A stretch of DNA of 64,000 bases, from contig DASTKT010000165.1 in assembly GCA_035715725.1 (NCBI GenBank), positions 1-64,000 on the forward strand, read 5' to 3'. The notes below the pieces were generated by a model. The model did no database searches and was not told where the DNA came from. It worked only from the letters and a program-made list of their open reading frames with translations. The position numbers and the translations under genes were made by a program. Origin of the DNA: JADGGV01 sp035715725. GTDB lineage: Bacteria; Gemmatimonadota; Gemmatimonadetes; Longimicrobiales; RSA9. Shown piece after piece: positions 26,162-34,443 of this stretch. The number at the start of each line of letters is the position of its first letter. The stretch's first letter is position 1.

Positions 26162-28522
26162 ATGCCCTCCATGGAAGCCCGGAAGACCTGGCGGACCCCA
26201 CGGGTCATGCCCGAGACGGGGATGCTCCTCGAGTCGGTACTCCAATCCCTCCCGATCGAGGTGGTGGTGCTGGCACGGGACGGGGAGATTCTGTTCGCGA
26301 ACCGGAGCTGGCACGAGTTCGCCGTGGCGAACGGCGGGACGCCGCTCGCCGTCGGCGCGGGCGTGAACTACCTGGAGGTGATCGGGCAGGCGGCGGAGGC
26401 GCGCTCGCCGCTCGCGCGCGAGGCGCTGGATGGTTTGCTCTCCGTGCTGGACGGGCGGGCGGACCACTTCGCGCTGGAATACCCCTGCCCCGCTCCGGGG
26501 GCGGAACGCTGGTTCCTCATGCGGGTCGATCCCATCGCGCCGCAGAGCGGCGTGGTGATCTTTCATTTCGATGTCACGGCGCGGAAGGTCGCGGAGCGGC
26601 GGGTGGCGGCGAGCTACGAGCGGTACGCGCTCGCCACGCTCGCCGGCGGCGTCGGCCTGTGGGATTGGGACGTCGCGTCCGGGGCGATGTTCATCGACCC
26701 CTCGCTGAAGGCGCTGCTCGGCTTCAACGACAGCGAGATCCCGAATCGGATCGACGACTGGATGCGGCTGATCCACCCGGAGGATCAGGCTTCGGTCGCC
26801 GTGGAGGTGCGGCGCGCGCTGGCTGGCGAGACGCGGATCTTCGACGTCACGCACCGGGTGGTGGCGAAGGATGGCCGGGTCCGCTGGTTCCTGTGCCGGG
26901 GGTGCGTCCTGCGCGACGCGAGCGGGCATGCGGTTCGGATGGTCGGGCTGGACACCGACATCACGGCGCAGCGGGAGGCGCGCCTCGCGCTCGAGCGCCA
27001 GCAGCGGAAGTACGCGGACATCTTCGAGGCCGCCGGCGTCGCCATCTTCGAGGTCGATTGCTCGGGGCTGCTCGGCCTGCTCGCGGAGGCGGGGGCGCTG
27101 GGCTTGCGCGACCTGCGGGCCTATCTGGATGCCGATGCCGGGGCGCTGCGGCGGGCGTGGGGGACGCTGTCGGTGCAGGACGCCAATCCGGCAGCGGTGA
27201 AGCTGCTCGCCGCCGGGTCGCGAGACGATCTGCTGGCGTGGCGTCCAGACGATCCGCCGGAGGCGGCGCTCGCGGCGTTCCGCGACCACATCCTGGCGTT
27301 CGCGCGCGGAGCCGCGACGTCGGAGTCGCAGGTCAAGCTCCCCGGCCGCTCCGGGCAGGAGCGGCACGTCGTGGTCACGGTGCGCTTCCCCGCGGACCGC
27401 GCGCTCGAGAGCGTGCTCGTGTGCGCGCACGACGTGACCGGCCTGATGGAAGTCCAGCGCCGCTACGAGATGGCGACGGCATCCGGGGGCGTCGCGGTCT
27501 TCGATGTGGCGCTCGCGACCGGAGAGCTGCACGCGGACGAGGCGCTGCACCGCCTGGTCGGCTTCGAGCCCTCCGAGCTGCGGACGCGGAGCGACTGGCT
27601 GGAGCGGATCGCGCGGGAAGATCGGCCGCGAGCCGTCGCGCAGGAGGCGAGGATCCTTTCGGCGGACGCGCCACGCGATGCGGACGGCAACACGCCGATC
27701 CCGGATGCCGAATATCGGATCCTGCACCGCGACGGCACGCCGCGCTGGGTACTGATCCGCGGAACGGTGCTGCGCGACGCCGCCGGCACACCGATGCGGG
27801 TGCTCGGCACGGTCACGGACATCACGAGCCGGTGTGAGGCGGAGGAGGCGCTGCGGCGGGGCCGGGACGAGATCCGTGACCTGGCCGGGCGGCTGATCGT
27901 GGCGCAGGAGGAGGAGCGGCGGCGGCTGGCGCGGGAGCTCCACGACGACCTGAACCAGCGGCTGGCCGGCGTCGCCATCACGATCGCCGACGTGAAACAG
28001 CGCTCGCTGGATGCGCCCGGCGGTGTGCGGCACCAGTTGGACCGGGCCGGAGAGCAGCTGGCGCAGCTCGTCGCGAGCGTGCGGCAGCTTTCCCACCAGA
28101 TGCACCCGGGGGTCCTGGAGCACGCCGGTCTGGTGCTTGCGCTGCGCTCGCTGGCGCAGGACCTGGCGAGCCGAGGCGAGCTGGACGTGGACCTCGCCTT
28201 CGGCGAGCTCGAGGAGCCGGTCGCGGGGGACGTGGCGCTGGTGCTGTACCGCATTGCGCAGGAGGCGCTCCGGAACGTGGTCAAGCACGCGGGCACCGGC
28301 GCGGCCGAGGTGTTCCTCGGCCGGGTCGGCGACATGCTCGTGCTCACGGTCCGAGACCACGGCGTGGGCTTCGAGCCGACGCTCAGCTCAGGGCGACACG
28401 GACTGGGCCTCCTGAGCATCCACGAGCGGGTACGGGTGCTCGGCGGCGACGTGCGCGTCCGCTCGACTCGCGGGGCGGGGACGGAGGTGACCGTGCGGGT
28501 TCCCGAAAGGAGGCCGTCGTGA
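26162..28522 (+). CDS. Multi-PAS sensor histidine kinase (NarX/DesK type)
   Basis: The 786-residue protein has no obvious membrane helix. Several PAS-like sensor modules run from residue 20 to about 560; clear PAC ends are RMVGLDTDITAQREA and RVLGTVTDITSRCEAEEAL. A HisKA_3 dimerisation domain follows, with the phospho-acceptor His near 594 in ARELHDDLNQRL. The ATPase domain has EALRNVVKHAG (N box), VRDHGVGFEP (G1) and GLGLLSIHERV (G2). Input is probably a cytoplasmic or redox/ligand cue. The start at 26162 lacks a good ribosome site. Its stop overlaps the response regulator start (GTGA), so they form a cognate pair. Confidence 0.88.
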   Translation: MPSMEARKTWRTPRVMPETGMLLESVLQSLPIEVVVLARDGEILFANRSWHEFAVANGGTPLAVGAGVNYLEVIGQAAEARSPLAREALDGLLSVLDGRADHFALEYPCPAPGAERWFLMRVDPIAPQSGVVIFHFDVTARKVAERRVAASYERYALATLAGGVGLWDWDVASGAMFIDPSLKALLGFNDSEIPNRIDDWMRLIHPEDQASVAVEVRRALAGETRIFDVTHRVVAKDGRVRWFLCRGCVLRDASGHAVRMVGLDTDITAQREARLALERQQRKYADIFEAAGVAIFEVDCSGLLGLLAEAGALGLRDLRAYLDADAGALRRAWGTLSVQDANPAAVKLLAAGSRDDLLAWRPDDPPEAALAAFRDHILAFARGAATSESQVKLPGRSGQERHVVVTVRFPADRALESVLVCAHDVTGLMEVQRRYEMATASGGVAVFDVALATGELHADEALHRLVGFEPSELRTRSDWLERIAREDRPRAVAQEARILSADAPRDADGNTPIPDAEYRILHRDGTPRWVLIRGTVLRDAAGTPMRVLGTVTDITSRCEAEEALRRGRDEIRDLAGRLIVAQEEERRRLARELHDDLNQRLAGVAITIADVKQRSLDAPGGVRHQLDRAGEQLAQLVASVRQLSHQMHPGVLEHAGLVLALRSLAQDLASRGELDVDLAFGELEEPVAGDVALVLYRIAQEALRNVVKHAGTGAAEVFLGRVGDMLVLTVRDHGVGFEPTLSSGRHGLGLLSIHERVRVLGGDVRVRSTRGAGTEVTVRVPERRPS

Positions 28523-29214
28523 GGCGCAACATCCGCATCCTGCTGGCGGACGACCACACGCTCGTCGCCGAAGGCTTGCGCAGCCTGCTCGAGGGGAAAT
28601 GCGACATCCTCGGGATCGTCACCGACGGCGAGGCGCTGGTGGACGCGACGCAACGGCTGCGACCCGACGTCGTCATCACGGACATCACGATGCCGCGCCT
28701 GAACGGGTTGGATGCGATCCGCGAGATGCGGCGGCGAGGCGTCGACACCCGCGTGGTGGTGCTGACGATGCACGCCGACGCCTTCCTGGCCGCGGAGGCG
28801 TTCCACGCCGGCGCGGCCGGCTACGTGCTCAAGCACTCGGCCGGCGAGGAGCTGGTGGAGGCGATCCAGGAGGTGCACCGGGGCGGCGTCTACATCACGG
28901 GGCTCATCCCGAAGGATCTGGTGTCGCAGCTGATCACCTCGGACGCGAAGGCGCCGGCACCCGAGGGGAAGCTCACGCCCCGGCAGCGCCAGATCCTCCA
29001 GCTCGCGGCGGAGGGCCGCAGCATGAAGCAGGTCGCCGCGGCGCTGCGGATCTCGCGCCGCACGGCCGAGTCCCACAAGTACCAGCTCATGCGGACGCTG
29101 GGCGTGCGCTCGACGGCGGAGCTGGTGCACTACGCGATTCGCCTCGGGTTGATCCCACCTCCACCGCCCGGGCCGGCGGCGCGCGGCGCGTCGGAGCTGC
29201 ACAGGACGGTCTGA
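28519..29214 (+). CDS. NarL/LuxR-family response regulator
   Basis: The 231-residue protein has a receiver domain with LLADDHT (acidic pocket), the phospho-acceptor Asp in VVITDITMP, VVLTMH and the Lys of VLKHSAG. The LuxR-type HTH follows: LTPRQRQILQLAAEGRSMKQVAAAL and RRTAESHKYQLMRTLGV. GTG start in a GTGA overlap with the kinase. A candidate activator of the GGTCCAAT promoters in this segment, because LuxR-HTH proteins often bind dyads centred near -42. Confidence 0.9.
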   Translation: MRRNIRILLADDHTLVAEGLRSLLEGKCDILGIVTDGEALVDATQRLRPDVVITDITMPRLNGLDAIREMRRRGVDTRVVVLTMHADAFLAAEAFHAGAAGYVLKHSAGEELVEAIQEVHRGGVYITGLIPKDLVSQLITSDAKAPAPEGKLTPRQRQILQLAAEGRSMKQVAAALRISRRTAESHKYQLMRTLGVRSTAELVHYAIRLGLIPPPPPGPAARGASELHRTV

Positions 29215-29337
29215 GACCCACTCCGCGCCCGGAGTCCGACGCGCCGCTCCCCGCAGGCGCGAGGGCCGCGGGGCTCGGCAAGCCCTGCGCGGGCGGCCGG
29301 GCCCGATAGCGGCGCATGCGGCCGCGCGGACGGCCGA

Positions 29338-29817
29338 TCAGGCGTCGAGCGACGGCGCCCCGACCGCCGACTCCACGATCCGCAGGAACTCGCTCACCGG
29401 GATGGGCTTGCGCAGGACGCACACGTTCAGCTCGCGCAAGCGATGGGTGTGGAGATCGTCGAACGCGCTGTAGACGAGCACGGGCACCGCCGCCGTCTCC
29501 GGCCGCGATCGCAGCGCGTCGATCAGCTCGAACCCGCTGCGCCGTGGCATGTGCAGGTCGGTGACCACGGCGCGCGGCCGGACGCGGGGCAGCATGGCGA
29601 GGGCCTCATCCACGCTCGCGGCCAGGGCCACTTCGTACCCGCGGTACTCGAGGATCAGCCCCGCGAGCACGCGGTCCTCCTCGAGATCGTCCAGCACCAG
29701 GATCGGGCCGCCGGCGCCGCGCCGAGCGGCGCCGTGGCTCCCGGCGTGGCCGGCGTCCGGTCCCCTGCCTCGCCCGGGCGCGCAGGGGTCGGGCCCATCG
29801 CCGGGGCCGGGCGTCAT
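29338..29817 (-). CDS. Single-domain receiver protein
   Basis: The 159-residue protein has a disordered, Gly/Pro-rich N-terminus (about 38 residues) and a complete receiver domain: ILVLDDLEEDR, the phospho-acceptor Asp in AVVTDLHMP, VLVYSAF and LRKPIP. No output domain, so it acts as a phosphate relay or by binding a partner. The ATG overlaps the HdeD-like gene stop (ATGA), placing it under promoter B. Confidence 0.85.
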   Translation of the reverse strand: MTPGPGDGPDPCAPGRGRGPDAGHAGSHGAARRGAGGPILVLDDLEEDRVLAGLILEYRGYEVALAASVDEALAMLPRVRPRAVVTDLHMPRRSGFELIDALRSRPETAAVPVLVYSAFDDLHTHRLRELNVCVLRKPIPVSEFLRIVESAVGAPSLDA

Positions 29818-30365
29818 ACCGCCGCCGTCGCGCGGTGCTCCGCGCGCATCCGAAACGCGGTCGCGATCCGCGTCATGCCGATGAAGATCGCGCCGAGCCC
29901 GAGGATCCACACGAGCGCCAGCAGTCCCACGTACGGCCTGGCGACGAGGAATCCGCCCACGAGGATCAGCAGGAGACCCGCGACCGCATAGGCCCACGAG
30001 CGCCGCACCACGCCGCGGAAGCGGACCGCGTACACGATCTCGAGCAGGCCCGTGCCGATGCACCAGGCCGCGACGAGCACGAGCAGCGCCAGCGCCGTGA
30101 GGCCCGGCCAGAAGAACGTGACGAAGCCGATCGCGAGGCCGAGAATGCCGATGCCGATGAGCGGCAAGGCATCGCGCTTCGCGCCGCGTCCGGCGATCGC
30201 CACGGCGAGCGCGAGGAAGCCGTCCACCAGCGCGAAGGCGCCGTACGCGAGGAGCAGGATGACGAGGGACGGCGCGGGGTAGGTCAGAATCAGGACCCCG
30301 ACGAGGATCCCGATGATCCCGCGCACGAGCCAGACCCACCACCCAGCCGAAGCGGTCGCGTCCAT
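29814..30365 (-). CDS. HdeD-family (DUF308) membrane protein
   Basis: The 183-residue protein has six closely packed membrane helices in three pairs, each with Gly-rich turns (WLVRGIIGILVGVLIL, ALPLIGIGILGLAIGFVTFF, YAVAGLLLILVGGFLV). This is the DUF308/HdeD pattern, linked in enterobacteria to acid resistance. Promoter B lies 76 nt upstream of the ATG. First gene of a two-gene operon with a receiver protein, suggesting a stress-response role here. Confidence 0.85.
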   Translation of the reverse strand: MDATASAGWWVWLVRGIIGILVGVLILTYPAPSLVILLLAYGAFALVDGFLALAVAIAGRGAKRDALPLIGIGILGLAIGFVTFFWPGLTALALLVLVAAWCIGTGLLEIVYAVRFRGVVRRSWAYAVAGLLLILVGGFLVARPYVGLLALVWILGLGAIFIGMTRIATAFRMRAEHRATAAV

Positions 30366-30441
30366 GAGGGGAACTCCCGGTGCCTGCGCCTCGGCGTCCA
30401 GCCTCGATGAGGCCGGACGGCGGAGCGGCGTTCACATCGCC

Positions 30442-30483
30442 TATCTAGCTATGAATAAAAGACTTCAGAATTGGACCAAGGTC
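30442..30483 (-). promoter_or_regulatory. GGTCCAAT-N22-hexamer promoter, site B (HdeD-like operon)
   Basis: GACCTTGGTCCAAT (30470-30483, minus direction), 22 nt, then TAGATA (30442-30447), which is 76 nt from the HdeD-like start codon. The spacer is AT-rich compared with the surroundings, as expected for a promoter. Confidence 0.7.
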
Positions 30484-30584
30484 TAGCGGAAGGTGGACGA
30501 GCCCGGCGGGACGAGCGCCGGCGGCGGGGGTATGGTCGCCGCCGACGTTCCCGGTCGAGCGAGGTGGAGGGGGTCGGAACGACA

Positions 30585-30615
30585 AGCGGCCCGCCAGGAG
30601 AGCTGGCGGGCCGCT
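30585..30615 (-). terminator. Hairpin, possible terminator of the promoter C transcript
   Basis: A perfect 13-bp stem with a GAGAG loop. On the minus strand the tail is TGTCGTTCCG, like that after other minus-strand hairpins in the window. No recognised gene ends nearby. Confidence 0.6.
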
Positions 30616-31258
30616 GTTGCCATCCGGTCGTGGGGTTTCTCCGGGCTCCGGCAGCGGGTGGAGGCGGGGCGCTCTCGGAACGACCGGGCGTCGCGGTGCG
30701 ACGCTGCAAAGCCGGCAGCGGGGGGGGACCCTTGCCCGTCTATGGGGTTGCTGCCGCGGTCGAACCGGGAGGGGCATGACGCCGCACACTCCCGAGCCGC
30801 GGCGCAGGGCCGGGGCGCAGGGGTGTCGCCCCGCTTCCACCTCGCGGGCCGGTCGGGCCCGGCGTCCGCGAACGCGCGACTTCGAGCAGGCGGCGCAGCG
30901 CCTGTCGACGCTCGGCCGGCAAGCCGTGGCGCGATGCGGAAGTCGAGGGGAAGAGGGGCCCGCGCGCCGGCGACCGCTCCCATTGGGCCGAAGCGGAAAG
31001 ACAGGAGGGATTGGAGGGTCGCTGGGGACTCAGCGCGCGGGCCGGGCTCATGAGTCGCACGTGATTTCGGGCGCCGAAGGGCGCGTGATCGCCTTGCGAG
31101 GGCTCCGGGACCGTACGCCCCGGAGGGCCCGGGTGACGCCGGGGTGGGCCGACCCTCCACGGCGATACTGCTGCCGTGCAGGGGGGGAGGGTGGCCCGAC
31201 CCCGACGTCATTGCCGTGATCGGCGGCCGCCGGCGCGACGCCAGCGGCCTCGGTGGAA

Positions 31259-31300
31259 CAGATAAACCGCTGCAACGGGCGGCGGCATTGGACCAAGGGC
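31259..31300 (-). promoter_or_regulatory. GGTCCAAT-N22-hexamer promoter, site C
   Basis: GCCCTTGGTCCAAT (31287-31300, minus direction), 22 nt, then TATCTG (31259-31264). No recognised gene lies downstream before the hairpin at 30585. Confidence 0.55.
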
Positions 31301-31654
31301 CTACGCCGCGGGCGTGCGTCGGCGGCGGGTGCGGTCGCGCCACCCGCGGAGCGGCAGGCCCCCGGCATTGACGCAACTGGCGGACGCGGGCGGGCCGACG
31401 AGGCGGCGCCGGCGAGCGGAACGGGCCGATGCGCCCCGGCGCCGGCGTCGCGGCCGCGACCCCGGGTACCCGCGGGACGCCGAGCCAGGTCGGCGAGATC
31501 GTGACTTCCTCGGGGGTCACGGCGGTAACGCACCGCGGGCCAGCGATCCAGTGGGGGCTCGGATCGGCCGCGAGCGCGCGGTGGTCGCGACGGGGGCGCC
31601 CTACGGGCGCCGCCTCGCCGGGGCGGCCGGCCGGGGCGTCGGACCGCGCCGGTA

Positions 31655-31696
31655 GGACCATGGTCTAATGGCTGCGGCGGCAGCGGCTTCTACCTT
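31655..31696 (+). promoter_or_regulatory. Variant promoter, site J (pseudo-receiver gene)
   Basis: The perfect dyad GACCATGGTC is part of GGACCATGGTCTAAT (31655-31669), followed after 21 nt by TACCTT (31691-31696), 70 nt upstream of the receiver start at 31767. One box mismatch and a spacing one base short make it a weaker member. Confidence 0.45.
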
Positions 31697-31766
31697 CCGA
31701 ACAGAGGGCCGCGTGCGGCCGCGACGCCGATGCCTCACCCCGACCTCAACCCACGGGGAGCCCGGC

Positions 31767-32222
31767 ATGATCAGCCTACCCTGGCGACCGAGCCCATCGC
31801 CATCCGGGCCACAGCGCGATCGCAGAGCCGGACCGCGCAGGCGCCATCGGACCGGCGGATCCGCGACCGTCCTGATCGTCGACCACGACGACGACGCGCG
31901 GATCATCTACTCGACGTTCCTCGAGCACAACGGGATCCGCACCGTGCAGACCGGGAACGTCTTCACCGCTCTGCGCCTGGCCGTCCAGGGCCGTCCCGAC
32001 GTGGTGGTGTGCGAGCTGGCGCTCCCACTGCTCCGCGGCCAGACGCTGGTCGCCCGGCTGCGCGGGCACCCGACCACTGCGGCGATCCCGATCCTCGTCG
32101 TCACCTCCTGGCTCCTCCCGGAGGAGGAGATCCGGATCGCCGCCGCCGGCTGCACGCTGATGCTGCCGAAGCCCTGCCTGCCGACCGACCTCTTCCAGGC
32201 CATCCGGGCCGTGCTCCGGTAA
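31767..32222 (+). CDS. Receiver-domain protein with Glu at the phosphorylation site
   Basis: The 151-residue protein has about 33 disordered basic residues, then a receiver fold: VLIVDHDDDAR (acidic pocket 39-43), Thr113 in ILVVTSW and Lys135 in LPKPC. The residue that should be the phospho-acceptor Asp is Glu83 (VVVCELALP). Glu often mimics phosphorylated Asp, so it may be locked active. No output domain. The ATG at 31767 follows GGGGAGC. Weak promoter J lies upstream, and the FixJ-type regulator gene follows 175 nt later. Confidence 0.8.
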   Translation: MISLPWRPSPSPSGPQRDRRAGPRRRHRTGGSATVLIVDHDDDARIIYSTFLEHNGIRTVQTGNVFTALRLAVQGRPDVVVCELALPLLRGQTLVARLRGHPTTAAIPILVVTSWLLPEEEIRIAAAGCTLMLPKPCLPTDLFQAIRAVLR

Positions 32223-32397
32223 CGGCGGCGCGAATGCGTATGTTTACGGATTGCCGGTCCTTCCCGCTGCGGCCCACCTTGCCGGGCAGCTCGGCGTCGG
32301 GGCGCGCGCTCCGTTCAGGGCCACGCCCGTCGCTTCCGGCAATCGCCGCCGGAGGCGCTGACGCCGCAGATCTCGGATCCCCGCTTGGAGATGGCTC

Positions 32398-33141
32398 ATG
32401 ACCGCGTCGCCACCACGAGTCTTCGTCGTCGACGATGACCCGTCTGTCCGCATGGCGCTGGCCCGGTTGATCGGTGCCGCCGGTCACACGGTGGAGACTT
32501 TCGGCTCGGCCCGCGAATTTCTCGACAAGCAACGCCACCTGGAGGCCGGCTGCCTCGTCCTCGACCTGCGCATGCCCGACCTCGACGGCCTCGAGCTCCT
32601 CGACATCCTGCGCAACGCCGGCTCCGTCATGCCCGTGGTCTTCATGACCGGCTTCGGAGACATCCCCACGAGCGTCCGCGCCATGAAGGCGGGCGCCGTG
32701 GACTTCCTGCCCAAGCCCGTGGCCGACGACGCGCTGCTTCAGGCGATCGGCGCGGCGCTCGAGGCCGATGGGCGCGCCCGACACGCGCGCTCGGGGCAGG
32801 AAGACGTCCGCCGCCGCTTCGAGGGGCTCACGCCGCGCGAGCGCGAGGTGTTCCGGCTGGTGGTCGCGGGCCGGCTGAACAAACAGGTCGCGCGAGAGCT
32901 CGGCGTCGCAGAGAAGACGGTCAAGGTGCATCGGGCCCGCGTCATGGAGAAGATGGGCGTGCGCCGCGTCGCGCAGCTCGTGCAGCTCGCCGTTCGGCTC
33001 GACCTCGACAGTGAACCGTCGGCCTCGCCGGAGCTGGCGCTCCGCGAAGCCCCCACCCCGTCGGCGCCCGGCCGCTGGCCGCGCAGCCCGTTGACGCTCC
33101 CTAGAGAGGCCAACGGCACACCGCGCCACGCGGAGTTCTGA
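32398..33141 (+). CDS. FixJ-family response regulator
   Basis: The 247-residue protein has a receiver domain with FVVDDDPSVR, the phospho-acceptor Asp56 in LVLDLRMPDLDG, VVFMTGFGDIPTSVRAMKAGAVDFLPKP (classic FixJ text), then a LuxR-type HTH, LTPREREVFRLVVAGRLNKQVARELGVAEKTVKVHRARVMEKM. The C-terminal 45 residues are low-complexity. No histidine kinase is adjacent. Second candidate activator of the GGTCCAAT promoters. The gap upstream carries the decamer TTACGGATTG also found before the histidine kinase gene. Confidence 0.92.
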   Translation: MTASPPRVFVVDDDPSVRMALARLIGAAGHTVETFGSAREFLDKQRHLEAGCLVLDLRMPDLDGLELLDILRNAGSVMPVVFMTGFGDIPTSVRAMKAGAVDFLPKPVADDALLQAIGAALEADGRARHARSGQEDVRRRFEGLTPREREVFRLVVAGRLNKQVARELGVAEKTVKVHRARVMEKMGVRRVAQLVQLAVRLDLDSEPSASPELALREAPTPSAPGRWPRSPLTLPREANGTPRHAEF

Positions 33142-33444
33142 GCGCCGGCTCCCTTCCCCGCTCGGACGCCGCCGCGAGGCCGCCCCGGGCCGCCGGCGCG
33201 CCTTCCGCGCCGCCTCCCTATCCCTACGCACAGGGCCATCGACCCGCCAAACGGACCGCCGACGGCTCGAAGTCGCCGCGGCGCCATGCCTTACCCCCTG
33301 TCCGCGCCTGGATGGACCTTCGTCCAATGTCCGCTCGGCAGTCGCGCCGCTAGATACCGCGAAAGGACATTCACGCACGGAAAGGCAGTTGCGCCAAGCA
33401 GATCCTCGAGCCGGTGCGGACGCAGCGCGTGTAGGGGGTGTACC
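33142..33444. other. Intergenic interval holding promoter D
   Basis: No gene seen. The right half holds promoter D and the leader of the winged-helix-like gene; the left half is featureless. Confidence 0.5.
33314..33356 (+). promoter_or_regulatory. GTCCAAT-N22-hexamer promoter, site D (winged-helix gene)
   Basis: GGACCTTCGTCCAAT (33314-33328) is an inverted repeat of TGGAC around GAAG on the complementary strand. After 22 nt comes TAGATA (33351-33356), 88 nt before the ATG at 33445. Same -10 hexamer as site B. Confidence 0.7.
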
Positions 33445-33774
33445 ATGGCAGCTCGCAGCTTCAGGCTGACTTTCGATGTCGTCGACACGCTGGCTGATGC
33501 GGAGACCGACGGGTACGAACTCGAGCTCGGCCGACTGCACGCCGTCCTCTGGCAAAACGGACACCGCCACGGCGGTATCCCCCGCGTGGCCAGCACCCTC
33601 GCGATGCTCGAGACGGCCGGACTCGTCTGGACCGAGCGTGGCGTGCCCGGCGCCTGGCCGCGCAAGCCGGGCCGCGTCGGGCTCACGCAGAAGGCCGTCG
33701 ACGTGCTGACCTCCCACGGCCGGGACGCGCTGCGCGACCGCGCAACCAGGCTGGCGAAGCCGATCCGTCCCTGA
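33445..33774 (+). CDS. Small winged-helix-like protein
   Basis: The 109-residue protein is not assigned to a named family. It shows ELELGRLHAVLWQNGH, IPRVASTLAMLETAGLVW, a charged wing, then VGLTQKAVDVLTSHGRDALRD, a layout matching MarR-like winged helices and the 24279-24767 protein. ATG preceded by AGGGGGTG. Driven by promoter D. May be a DNA-binding member of the local regulon; the inference rests on pattern only. Confidence 0.6.
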   Translation: MAARSFRLTFDVVDTLADAETDGYELELGRLHAVLWQNGHRHGGIPRVASTLAMLETAGLVWTERGVPGAWPRKPGRVGLTQKAVDVLTSHGRDALRDRATRLAKPIRP

Positions 33775-34443
33775 CCCCCGGATGCCGGGGTCCCCACACC
33801 GCTCGCTCCCGCCGTGGCCGGTGCCGGCCTCCTCGCGGCTGCCCGCCCACCGGGCTCCGCACCGGCACCGGCGCGGGGCTGCCGCGCCCCCGCCGGCTAC
33901 TCCCAGGGCGGCGGCCGCGGCATGGCCGCCCGCGCGTGCGGGCTGCCGCCGGCGGCGGCGCGTCCCCCGCCGGCGGCACCGCCCTCCTCGACGAGGAGCC
34001 GCGACGTCACCCGTCGCGCGGAGCCCGCACCCCCGGCGGCGGGCTCCCGCCCCGCAGCGAACTCCGTCGCGGCTCCTCGTCCAACCTCGGGCTCCGGCGC
34101 GCCCCGCCACGGCCCCTGTCGGACACCCGCGACGCCGCGTGCGGCCGCGAGCCGGCCGCCACAGCGCCGCCGGGGTCACGGCCGCCACATCCGCCACACC
34201 CGCAACAACCGCAACGCCCGCAACGGCGGTGACGACAGTAACAATCATCACTTTCGCGACGGAAAGGACATCAGCAACGACGGCGACGCCGACAACAACT
34301 CTGCTGATCGTAACAGGCATGACAGCGCCGCGGTGCCGCGGCGTTTGGGCCCAAGGTCCGATCCCGCGCGAGTGGGCGGCCGGGGAGCTTGTTTGCGGGC
34401 CGGGCGGGTCGCCACGGCTCCGGGAGGCGAAGAGGAGGCGGTT
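33775..34443. other. Gene-free interval with a low-GC period-3 tract
   Basis: No credible gene. Its right half (about 34185-34335) shifts to A/C-rich, much lower GC composition with a three-base rhythm of ACN/AAC triplets, unlike its flanks. Weak promoter H (34347-34390) precedes the peptidase gene. Confidence 0.5.
34347..34390 (+). promoter_or_regulatory. Weak GGTCCGAT-N22 promoter, site H (M20 peptidase)
   Basis: GGGCCCAAGGTCCGAT (34347-34362), 22 nt, then GAGCTT (34385-34390), 53 nt before the ATG. The box has one mismatch and the hexamer resembles that of site F. Confidence 0.4.

Larger units (their letters stand above)
30484..31654. other. 1.2-kb gene-free interval with promoter C and a hairpin
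   Basis: All open frames here are Arg/Pro-rich and look like high-GC artefacts. The interval holds promoter C (31259-31300) facing left and a hairpin at 30585-30615 that could end its transcript, which would be roughly 650 nt. Confidence 0.5.

Noticed and set aside
30483..31661. Long minus-strand frame under promoter C
   Set aside because: Composition is that of random high-GC sequence and it runs through the hairpin at 30585; no domain visible.
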